A DNA stretch of 64,000 nt from CAYMUR01 sp964393615 (GTDB lineage: Bacteria; Planctomycetota; Planctomycetia; Pirellulales; Pirellulaceae). Position numbers and translations under genes: made by a program. Shown piece after piece: positions 17,799 to 25,166 of this stretch. Each line of letters begins with the position of its first letter. Position 1 is the stretch's first letter. The stretch is from positions 19,056 through 83,055 of the forward strand of contig CAYMUR010000014.1 of assembly GCA_964393615.1 (NCBI GenBank). Reading direction: 5' to 3'. Under the pieces are notes generated by a model, which searched no databases, was not told the origin of the DNA, and was given only the letters and a program-made list of their open reading frames with translations.

Positions 17799-19589
17799 AT
17801 GCGATGTTTCGCCTGGAAATTCCCCAATTTGGTAACGGTATTTGCGTTTTGTTTTACCGTACCGGTATCAGTGCTGGCCGAGAAAGAGCCGACGGCCGAA
17901 ATGGCTGAGAAAACAATGTATGTGGCGCAGCTGGTCATTCGCGGTGATCTACCCGAGACCGGCGATCAGTCAGGTCTATTTGGCGAGTTCCAGCCCAATT
18001 TGCGCCAGGTGGTTGCGCGGCTCGAAAAAGCAGCTAACGACACAAAAGTTACAGCCGTTGTACTCAGTTTGCAAAATCCAGAAATCGGTCGTGGAAAACT
18101 AGCAGAGCTACGTGCTGCGGTCCACCGTGTGCAGGCTGCTGGCAAACGAGTATACGCGCAGCTTCAAATGGCGACGGCACGTGATTATATGCTGGCAAGT
18201 GCTTGTGACGAAATCGTGATACCCGAATCGGGGTCTTTAATGGTCACGGGAATTCAAGCCGAGATGTCCTTCTTCAAAGAGTCACTTGATACTTTGGGAG
18301 TGGAAGCAGATCTGATACAGGTAGGAAGTTATAAAGGTGCCGCGGAACCACTCACGCGCACAACAATGAGCGATGAATATCGGGCTCAGTATGAATCGTT
18401 AATCGATGACCTGTATCACCATCTAGTGGAAACGATTGCTGTAGATCGAAAAATTGCTCCCCAACAAGTGCGCCAGCTAATTGACCAGGGGTTGTTTACT
18501 GCAGCAGAAGCCAAGGCCGTTGGTTTGATCGATCAAGTGGTCTATGATCGCGAGTTTCTTGCACAGGTACAATCCGCGAATGGTGCAGACCGCTTGGTTT
18601 TGGAAAAGGATTATGGCAAGTTGAAAAATGAAGTTGATCTTTCCGGACCATTGGGATTCATGAATCTAATCCAGTTATTTACCGGCACTGATGTTAAGTC
18701 ATCGAATCGGCGAAAAAAAATTGCCATTATTTATGCGACGGGTCCCATTGCCACGGGCAAAAGTGTTCTTGGTATGCTTGGTGGCCAGACAGTTGGTAGC
18801 GATACGATCGTAGAAGCGATCCAAAAAGCGGAGGACAACAAGGACGTTGCCGCGATGGTTATCCGGATTGATAGTCCTGGCGGTTCTGCCATTGGCAGTG
18901 ACCAGATCTGGAAAGCGATTGTCGATGCCGAAAAACCAATCGTGGCGAGTATGGGAGATATGGCTGCTAGTGGTGGGTACTATATTTCGATGGGCTGTGA
19001 CAAAATTGTTGCAGAACCGGAGACCCTCACCGGTTCAATTGGTGTGATTGGCGGTAAAATGGCCTTGAAAGGTCTTTACGAAAAAATTGGTGTTCATGTG
19101 GAAACGATTAGCCGTGGACGCAACAGTGGACTGTTGTCATCGAAATCTCGTTTTACCGATTCGGAACGTGCGGTGTGGGTCAAAATGATGCAGGAGACTT
19201 ATTCTCAGTTCGTGGCAAAAGCGGCTTTGGGGCGTGGTATGTCACCAGAAAAAATGGAATCATTAGCAGCTGGACGGTTGTGGACCGGTCGACAGGCACA
19301 GCAACACGGTCTGGTAGATTTGCTAGGATCGCTTGATGATGCGGTGCGGCAAGCGAAACAGCTGGCGGGGCTGGACGTTGAGGAAGAAATAGAGCGGCTA
19401 ATCCTACCGGAACCAAAGAATCTTCTCGATCAACTCATGGAAGGGGCCATGCTGGGAGCGCAGGTACGGCAGGCAATTGATCTGGTTGAACCGAACGTTG
19501 GTGTTCGACTACGGGATCTCGAACTGGCAGGACGACTGTTTGCCGAACCGTCTGTTTTGCTCATGCCTTGTCACATCAGTGTTCGTTAA
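17799..19589 (+). CDS. sppA: Signal peptide peptidase SppA, long (67K) type
   Basis: A 596-residue periplasm-facing serine protease that degrades cleaved signal peptides. The N-terminal hydrophobic segment (FPNLVTVFAFCFTVPVSVLA) is a signal peptide or anchor. Two tandem ClpP/crotonase-like halves are present: the first carries the catalytic lysine K179 in VGSYKGAAEPLTR and the second the nucleophile S391 in MGDMAASGGYYIS, matching the Lys/Ser dyad of E. coli SppA, with RIDSPGGSAIGSD forming the oxyanion region. The frame starts ATG at 17799 with no in-frame alternative nearby. It converges on proB. Confidence 0.94.
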   Translation: MRCFAWKFPNLVTVFAFCFTVPVSVLAEKEPTAEMAEKTMYVAQLVIRGDLPETGDQSGLFGEFQPNLRQVVARLEKAANDTKVTAVVLSLQNPEIGRGKLAELRAAVHRVQAAGKRVYAQLQMATARDYMLASACDEIVIPESGSLMVTGIQAEMSFFKESLDTLGVEADLIQVGSYKGAAEPLTRTTMSDEYRAQYESLIDDLYHHLVETIAVDRKIAPQQVRQLIDQGLFTAAEAKAVGLIDQVVYDREFLAQVQSANGADRLVLEKDYGKLKNEVDLSGPLGFMNLIQLFTGTDVKSSNRRKKIAIIYATGPIATGKSVLGMLGGQTVGSDTIVEAIQKAEDNKDVAAMVIRIDSPGGSAIGSDQIWKAIVDAEKPIVASMGDMAASGGYYISMGCDKIVAEPETLTGSIGVIGGKMALKGLYEKIGVHVETISRGRNSGLLSSKSRFTDSERAVWVKMMQETYSQFVAKAALGRGMSPEKMESLAAGRLWTGRQAQQHGLVDLLGSLDDAVRQAKQLAGLDVEEEIERLILPEPKNLLDQLMEGAMLGAQVRQAIDLVEPNVGVRLRDLELAGRLFAEPSVLLMPCHISVR

Positions 19590-19682
19590 CACATTGACCT
19601 TCGTGACAAGAGTGTGTGCGAAAGTTCAGTGTACCATGGCGATTTGTGGGTACATCCGGTCAAATTCCAGTGCTGTTTCAGA

Positions 19683-20825
19683 CTAGCGTCCCAGGACTAC
19701 CATATTGTCCCGATGGATTATTTCTTCGTAAGGAAAATATCCAAGAACTTCAGTAATTTGTTGAGATTTCAACCCTCGGATTTTGTCGATCTCGTGTCGC
19801 GTGTAGTTAATCAAACCCCTGGCAAAACTATGACCTTGTTCGTTTTCTAACGAAACGACGTCTCCTTTTGAGAAATCTCCCTCAGCGGACAGAATACCGA
19901 TGGCCAGCAGACTGCGACCATTTTGTTCCACGGCGCGGCAGGCACCGATGTCCAAGCGGAGTGAACCTCGTGGTTGCACGACCAATCCGATCCAGCGTTT
20001 CCAGGGACTGATCGTTTTGCCTTGTGCCACAATAAGCGTTCCAACGGGGTCACCTGCCACGATACGCTGTAAAATCGTCGGATCGTGGCCACTGGCAATG
20101 ATCATATTTTCTCCGGCTGTCGTGACCAGTTGTGCCGCCTTTAACTTACTCAACATGCCTCCCTTGCTCAGGCTGTTTTTTTGCTGACGCACTAGTGCGA
20201 AGGTAGACTGGTCAAGTTTGGTGACCGTGGAAATGACGTTTGTCTTGGTCGCTTGATTAGCATGATCGTATAATCCTTCCACATCTGAGAGGACGATCAA
20301 TAACGGTGCGCCGATCAAGTTGGTTACCAAGGCTGCCAGGTGGTCATTGTCGCCAAAGGTGGTCATCAATTCGTCCACAGCAACAGTATCATTTTCATTA
20401 ATGATAGGAACAGTACCATATTCCAGCAGTGCCAGGATTGTATTGCGGACATTCAGATAGCTGGCCCGATGATCAAGACTATCAGCAGTGAGGAGGACTT
20501 GTGCTGCGTGACGCTGATGTTGGCGGAATGTCTGATCATAGGCCTCGATCAGGGCCGATTGTCCGACGGCTGCAACTGCTTGTAGCTTGGCCAGATCAGT
20601 GGGACGTTCCTGCAATCCCAGGCGGTACATGCCTGCCCCGACTGCACCGGAACTGACCAAGACGACTCGCCGACCAGCTACCATCATACGGTGTAGTTGA
20701 TCCGCGATGCTGGCAATACGTTCGCGATGCAGCGTCCCATCGTCCTGAGTCAACACTCGGGTACCGACTTTCACCACAATTGTGTCCGACCTCTGTGCGA
20801 TTTCTTGGCGTAGCGAGTCTGTCAT
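19683..20825 (-). CDS. proB: Glutamate 5-kinase
   Basis: ProB phosphorylates glutamate to glutamyl-5-phosphate, the first step of proline synthesis, in the cytoplasm. The 380 residues comprise an amino-acid-kinase domain (about 12-255) with VVKVGTRVLTQDDG, SSGAVGAGMYRLG, the glutamate/feedback region IINENDTVAVDE and FGDNDHLAALV, LSDVEGLY and GGMLSKLKAAQ, followed by a C-terminal PUA domain (about 280-370) with LDIGACRAVEQNGRSLLAIGI and EVLGYFPYEEIIHRDNMV. Length and domain order equal E. coli ProB. proA is not adjacent. The gene diverges from purF across a 226-base region containing duplicated segments. Confidence 0.97.
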   Translation of the reverse strand: MTDSLRQEIAQRSDTIVVKVGTRVLTQDDGTLHRERIASIADQLHRMMVAGRRVVLVSSGAVGAGMYRLGLQERPTDLAKLQAVAAVGQSALIEAYDQTFRQHQRHAAQVLLTADSLDHRASYLNVRNTILALLEYGTVPIINENDTVAVDELMTTFGDNDHLAALVTNLIGAPLLIVLSDVEGLYDHANQATKTNVISTVTKLDQSTFALVRQQKNSLSKGGMLSKLKAAQLVTTAGENMIIASGHDPTILQRIVAGDPVGTLIVAQGKTISPWKRWIGLVVQPRGSLRLDIGACRAVEQNGRSLLAIGILSAEGDFSKGDVVSLENEQGHSFARGLINYTRHEIDKIRGLKSQQITEVLGYFPYEEIIHRDNMVVLGR

Positions 20826-20877
20826 TGATAGTTTACGGTTTTTTTGTAATTTTGTCGTTTCTCGACTATGGGTTGCA

Positions 20878-20915
20878 GTGCACCTTTTAATATATCGTGC
20901 CCCTTTAATATATTC
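20878..20915. repeat. 19-bp imperfect tandem repeat in the proB-purF intergenic region
   Basis: GTGCACCTTTTAATATATC (20878-20896) is followed directly by GTGCCCCTTTAATATATTC (20897-20915). The AT-rich cores could serve as -10-like elements. Confidence 0.8.
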
Positions 20916-20941
20916 GGTCTTCAGCTGATTAGAGTATTGAG

Positions 20942-20983
20942 TGTTCTGGGAACTCTACTTACAATTGTTCTGGGAACTCTACT
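20942..20983. repeat. 18-bp perfect direct repeat, 24-bp period, upstream of purF
   Basis: TGTTCTGGGAACTCTACT occurs at 20942-20959 and again at 20966-20983, separated by TACAAT. The copies end about 70 bases before the purF ATG. TTCTGGGAA within each copy has partial dyad symmetry (TTC-TGG-GAA), so a duplicated regulator site is possible. Confidence 0.9.
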
Positions 20984-21051
20984 AGTATGGTATTTGCCTG
21001 GCCTGATAAACTGGGCTTTACGTAGAACGGATTTTACTTAATGAGGATTCT

Positions 21052-22656
21052 ATGAGCGATATCCAGCACGAATGTGGTATTGCCGCAATTTATCATCTGC
21101 CCGGCGGTGAGGTTAGCCCTCTTTGCCCTCAGGGCGACCCTGAGCAGGTATCCCGCTTGATGCCGCGGATGTTATTGGACATTCAAAATAGGGGTCAACT
21201 TTCCGCTGGAATGACAACTTATCGTGCCCAGCGGAATCAGCTGATTCATACCTACAAGGACGTCGGTAGTGTCAGCGAGGTTTTTCGGCTTTCGCATCAA
21301 GGTAAATCGGAAAGCCTGATGCGGGAACATGCCGGTTGTGCAGCGATCGGGCATGTTCGTTATGCGACGTGTGGTCGTGAGGATCGCAGTTATGCACAAC
21401 CTTTTGAGAGATCTCACCTCCAAAAGCATAAGTGGTTCAGTTTTGGATTTAATGGCCAGCTGGCTAACTATCAGAGTCTGCGAGATCAATTACTGGCGGA
21501 TAACGACCATCATCTGGCGCGGGAAACCGATACAGAAATTATCATGCATGAGATCAGTCGCGAGTTATCGGGTGACCGGCGACCTGCTTTGATCGACCTG
21601 ATCCGTAATGTGAGTGGTCGTTTTGACGGAGCTTACAGTTTGGTCCTGTTAAACGCCGAGGGGGATATGCTGGTTGCTCGTGATCCGTTGGGGATCAAAC
21701 CGGTCTGTTATGCACGACAAGGTCCATTGTTTGCAGCGGCGAGTGAAAGTGTGGCTCTGTTGAATTTGGGATTTGCTCCAGAAACGATTCATTCGTTGCC
21801 GCCAGGAGAGGCGATAACCATTGCCAAAGGACGTTTGTCGATTGAACGGTTTGCGCCCAGTCCACGACAGGCGATGTGTTTCTTTGAGTGGATCTATTTT
21901 GCAAACGTGGCCAGTACGTTGGATGATCGTAGTGTGTACCTTTCCCGGACACGGCTGGGAGAAGAATTGGCTCGCTTGGAACTGATCGATGGTTCGGTTC
22001 CGTTGGACGAGGACACGATTGTGGTGCCGGTTCCAGATACTAGTAAAGCAGCGGCCGATGCCATGGCTTATCGCTTGAAAATTCCCGCCCGTGAAGGTTT
22101 GATCCGGAACCGTTACACCGGAAGGACATTCATCGAAGGAAGTGAGAGTCGCCGCCGTGCCGCCGAAATTAAATATACACCGTTGCGCGAAGTTCTCGAC
22201 GGAAAACGAGTGTTCTTGGTTGAAGATTCAATTGTTCGTTCGACAACAATGAAAGTTTTACTGGACCGCATTCGTTGTCAGGGAGCCGCACGTGAGATTC
22301 ATGTGCGTGTTGCCTGTCCACCGATAATAGCACCTTGTTTTTATGGCATTGACATGTCGACAGTCGACGAGCTGTTTGCGCCCAAGTATCTGCAGAAAGG
22401 TGGACTTACAGAAGAAGTCCAAGTCAGAATGGCCGAAGATCTTGGTGCCGATTCGCTGCGTTATTTGCCAGTGAATGCTATTGCTCGGGCAATTGGTTTT
22501 GATGACGAGCAACTGTGCCAGGCTTGCATTACGGGTGAGTATCCCACTCCTTGTGGACAGCAGCTGTATCAAGTCGCTTTGGAAAATGTTGGCAAACAGG
22601 CTTCTAATCGAACCTACGAGGCACAGCGTGCGGTCACATTGGAAACACAACGCTGA
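21052..22656 (+). CDS. purF: Amidophosphoribosyltransferase
   Basis: PurF makes 5-phosphoribosylamine from PRPP and glutamine, the committed step of purine synthesis. The 534-residue protein begins MSDIQHECGIAAIYH; Cys8 after a seven-residue propeptide would become the N-terminal catalytic nucleophile of the Ntn glutaminase domain, supported by GHVRYATCG and FGFNGQLANY. The C-terminal phosphoribosyltransferase domain has the PRPP loop VFLVEDSIVRST at about residues 386-398 and MAEDLGADSLRYLPV near the end. GAGGA precedes the ATG by four bases. The start region is well defined because the propeptide is short and conserved in type. Confidence 0.93.
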   Translation: MSDIQHECGIAAIYHLPGGEVSPLCPQGDPEQVSRLMPRMLLDIQNRGQLSAGMTTYRAQRNQLIHTYKDVGSVSEVFRLSHQGKSESLMREHAGCAAIGHVRYATCGREDRSYAQPFERSHLQKHKWFSFGFNGQLANYQSLRDQLLADNDHHLARETDTEIIMHEISRELSGDRRPALIDLIRNVSGRFDGAYSLVLLNAEGDMLVARDPLGIKPVCYARQGPLFAAASESVALLNLGFAPETIHSLPPGEAITIAKGRLSIERFAPSPRQAMCFFEWIYFANVASTLDDRSVYLSRTRLGEELARLELIDGSVPLDEDTIVVPVPDTSKAAADAMAYRLKIPAREGLIRNRYTGRTFIEGSESRRRAAEIKYTPLREVLDGKRVFLVEDSIVRSTTMKVLLDRIRCQGAAREIHVRVACPPIIAPCFYGIDMSTVDELFAPKYLQKGGLTEEVQVRMAEDLGADSLRYLPVNAIARAIGFDDEQLCQACITGEYPTPCGQQLYQVALENVGKQASNRTYEAQRAVTLETQR

Positions 22657-22680
22657 CAAGAGACGGCCGGATTGTCTGCC

Positions 22681-22708
22681 CAGTGAACAGTGAACAGTGA
22701 ACAGTGAA
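22681..22708. repeat. CAGTGAA heptamer repeated four times
   Basis: Four perfect head-to-tail copies of CAGTGAA lie 24 bases after the purF stop and just before the methyltransferase start. The 7-base period would make copy-number change visible as length polymorphism. Confidence 0.95.
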
Positions 22709-22726
22709 AAATAGTTATCTCCGCAT

Positions 22727-23506
22727 TTGGAACTTAGACGTACGAGGATCAAGCTTGACGTGAACCCGGTCCTTGAGCAAATCCTGCGTACTGGACAGGT
22801 CGCTGCTGCTGACGGCACGAGCTATCCCCTGCATTCCCATGTTTCTCAGCGGCAGGGTCAGTTTCTGCAGGATGTCGTCCAACAAATTGGTGCGATACGA
22901 AGCCTGGAAGTTGGTTTGGCTTATGGGGTGTCGGCGCTGTTTATCTGTGATGGGCTCGTCAAGCAAGAACGTGCACACCACATTGCGATTGACCCAGTTC
23001 AGCATTCCTACTGGAGGGATATTGGCGTACACAATCTCCAGCAGGCAGGTTATGGAGAGCTGTTTAAACTTTATCAACAGCAATCCCATATTGCCTTGCC
23101 CCAATTGCTCGAAGCGGAGACGCAAGTGGATTTTGCGTTCATTGATGGCCAGCACACATTTGACTTTGTGTTGGTAGATTTTTTTTACATTGACCACCTG
23201 CTACGGGTAGGCGGTGTTGTTGCATTGGACGATACGAATATGCCATCGATTCGACGTGTTTGTCGATTCATTGCCACGAACCGTAACTACCGTGTGTTGC
23301 GCTGTTTGCCGGTCACACCGGCTGAGCAGGTGAAACGCCGTATTATCAACCCGTGGCTTTATGCGGCGCGTGGCACACGATCGCTACTCAGTAAAACGGT
23401 TGGCCCTTCTGATCGTGCGCTTGGTCTTACGCCAGCCAGTCGTTGTATCGCTTTTGAAAAAATTGATGACGACAATCGTAAATGGGAGTTTCACCGCGAT
23501 TTTTGA
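22727..23506 (+). CDS. Class I SAM-dependent methyltransferase (Methyltransf_24 type)
   Basis: A 259-residue Rossmann methyltransferase. Motif I is LEVGLAYGVSALFICD (about 57-72), motif II ends in AIDPVQ, and DFAFIDGQHTFDFVLVDFFYIDHLLRVGGVVALDD (about 143-177) is the hallmark of the Methyltransf_24/O-methyltransferase-like group that often modifies glycans or lipids. Substrate unknown. The start is uncertain: TTG at 22727 opens the frame, while GTG at 22760 (giving VNPVLEQIL) is an alternative. The gene lies behind purF, separated by the heptamer repeat, and converges on trmB. Confidence 0.82.
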   Translation: MELRRTRIKLDVNPVLEQILRTGQVAAADGTSYPLHSHVSQRQGQFLQDVVQQIGAIRSLEVGLAYGVSALFICDGLVKQERAHHIAIDPVQHSYWRDIGVHNLQQAGYGELFKLYQQQSHIALPQLLEAETQVDFAFIDGQHTFDFVLVDFFYIDHLLRVGGVVALDDTNMPSIRRVCRFIATNRNYRVLRCLPVTPAEQVKRRIINPWLYAARGTRSLLSKTVGPSDRALGLTPASRCIAFEKIDDDNRKWEFHRDF

Positions 23507-23525
23507 TCGGTTCAAAGGCCTATTT

Positions 23526-24209
23526 CTAACTAGCCCTGTTGCTAGTCGGATCCGTTTCATTTTTCATGAATTCGGCACGAAAGACGGGTTCATCCTGCAG
23601 GCGTGTCCGGCGTTCATAATGTGTGCGATAATCCAGATCGTGTTCGGCTGGTCGTAGAGGAACTTCGAGTGGACCTTGCAGGCTGGTCACTTGTTTTAAC
23701 AAGGCCAGGCTTTCCTGGAAATACTCCTTGACATCGGTCCAGAAATGAAGTCGTCCGCCAGGTATTAATGTCCTTTCGATATTGACCAAGAATGGTTCGT
23801 TCATGACTCGGCGTCGTCGATGGCGTTTCTTCCACCAGGGATCGGGGAAATAAACGTGTGCGGCTGTCAGGCTGTCAGGTAGAATGTAACGGGAAATCAG
23901 TTGTTGCGCATCTCCATGGACAATTCTCGCGTTAGAACGATTGGATTTTGCCAATCGGGCTGCCGAAAATCGGGCATACTTTCGCGAAATTTCGATTCCC
24001 AAGAAATCGTGCGATGGTTTTTCTACTGAGGCAGTTGCCAGGAAAAGTCCTTTACCACTGCCCACCTCAAGTTCAAACGGTGCATTTCGGCAAAACCACT
24101 CGGACGGTGTCCAGCTGTCATGCAAATCGTCGAATGACTTGAGGTACGGAGCTAAATCGAGGGCGGGATCGATCCCGCGGAGCGCTCGTCGACCCATGGG
24201 TGTGAACAA
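23526..24209 (-). CDS. trmB: tRNA (guanine-N7-)-methyltransferase
   Basis: TrmB methylates N7 of G46 in the tRNA variable loop using SAM. The 227-residue protein has motif I ELEVGSGKG at about 46-54, LGIEISRKYA for SAM ribose binding, and FPDPWWKKRHRRRR (121 onward), the diagnostic PDPWxKKRH signature. The C-terminal half ends with VPLRPAEHDLDYRTHYERR, matching the conserved T-x-YE region of the family. Typical length. It is downstream of the FabZ-like gene with 84 bases between. Confidence 0.96.
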   Translation of the reverse strand: MFTPMGRRALRGIDPALDLAPYLKSFDDLHDSWTPSEWFCRNAPFELEVGSGKGLFLATASVEKPSHDFLGIEISRKYARFSAARLAKSNRSNARIVHGDAQQLISRYILPDSLTAAHVYFPDPWWKKRHRRRRVMNEPFLVNIERTLIPGGRLHFWTDVKEYFQESLALLKQVTSLQGPLEVPLRPAEHDLDYRTHYERRTRLQDEPVFRAEFMKNETDPTSNRAS

Positions 24210-24293
24210 TGAGTTGGAGGGGTCAAAAAAACGAAAATATCCTGTCGGTACGGGTCGCCGATGACCCGCATATCGTCACTGCCGCATGTCTAG

Positions 24294-24815
24294 TCAACGA
24301 CTTTGTTCGATCATTGCCGTCACAGCTTCGACCGGAATCGGAATGCCTTTAATGATTCCCTCTACCACCAACTCGTTGCGGACGAAACCTTGAAACCGAC
24401 ACATTACCATTCGCCGAGGACGTGCCTTGATCAACACACAAGCCATTAGCAATCGGTCACCGGGGACGACCAGATCGCGAAAACGCACATCTTCCATTCC
24501 TCCAAAGCCGACCATGGCTGCTTGGAGTAAGTCATGTTTTTGTACGTAATAGCTTGAAAGTTGTGCAGCAGCTTCGCACATTACTACGCCTGGCATCAGT
24601 GGCATGCCGGGCATATGGCCTCGGACCCAGAATTCATCCAGGGAAATGTCTTTGTAGCCAACACAGATATCGCGATCGGTATCTTCAAAAACGATTGCGG
24701 TCAGCTGTTCCATTTCGAATCGCTGGGGATTGTATTTGCGAATGTCGTTGATGTCGGCAACGTGATGGTCCAGGTCAAGCTCAGCTGGATCGATGATCAA
24801 GTCTTTACCGGCCAC
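24294..24815 (-). CDS. FabZ/FabA-like 3-hydroxyacyl-ACP dehydratase
   Basis: A 173-residue single hot-dog domain protein expected to dehydrate 3-hydroxyacyl-ACP or a related thioester. The active-site pair is visible: H67 in VRGHMPGMPLMPGV and E81 in MCEAAAQLSSYYV; GFGGMEDVRFRDLVVPGDRL is the usual following segment. The open frame runs back to 24896, but that would overlap the small basic gene. GTG at 24815 is preferred: GGGGGGAG sits five bases upstream and the resulting start fits a dehydratase. It may be the fatty-acid FabZ or an accessory homologue; no fab genes are adjacent. Confidence 0.82.
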   Translation of the reverse strand: MAGKDLIIDPAELDLDHHVADINDIRKYNPQRFEMEQLTAIVFEDTDRDICVGYKDISLDEFWVRGHMPGMPLMPGVVMCEAAAQLSSYYVQKHDLLQAAMVGFGGMEDVRFRDLVVPGDRLLMACVLIKARPRRMVMCRFQGFVRNELVVEGIIKGIPIPVEAVTAMIEQSR

Positions 24816-24834
24816 GACGACTCCCCCCCAGCTT

Positions 24835-24933
24835 CTAGGTGCGGACTTTCTGGCGTTTTGCCTTCCGCGCACGGGCGTTGGCCGGCCGCTTGCCATGGTT
24901 TGCTTTTTTGTGTTTACGTCCCGGTTTGCTCAT
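24835..24933 (-). CDS. Very small basic protein, 32 residues
   Basis: ATG at 24931-24933 to TAG at 24835-24837 encodes 32 residues, starting MSKPGRKHKKANHGKRP and continuing with ANARARKAKRQKV. About half of the residues are Lys, Arg or His and there is no acidic residue, so it should bind RNA or DNA; the composition recalls small ribosomal proteins such as bTHX or bL36-type peptides, but no family is recognised with certainty. A GGAAT-type purine stretch precedes the ATG (GAAAGGAATGCATTCCC). The FabZ-like gene starts 19 bases after the stop, so co-expression is likely. Codons look ordinary (CGT, AAA, GCC, CGG). Its reality is supported by start, stop, composition and spacing rather than by homology. 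Confidence 0.6.
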   Translation of the reverse strand: MSKPGRKHKKANHGKRPANARARKAKRQKVRT

Positions 24934-25166
24934 GGGAATGCATTCCTTTCGGCTGAATGTCTACCGCTCAATTGCAATTCTACTTCCCCTACTTTAACAA
25001 GTGTTTGGTCGATTGGGAAGTCGGCTCTACCACAACTCAGGAGTCTCAGGGACCTTATTTTTAAAGGCCTGGCCTTCTTTTTGCTGAATCTGACAGATCC
25101 ATCGTGGTTAGCCGAAAAAGCTTGAACCTGAAAACTGTCTCTGCGAAACTGCCCCACTGCCCTGCC

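Noticed and set aside
21052..22656. Glutamine-dependent asparagine synthase or GlmS instead of PurF
   Set aside because: The C-terminal half has a PRPP loop (VFLVEDSIVRST), not an ATP-pyrophosphatase or SIS domain.
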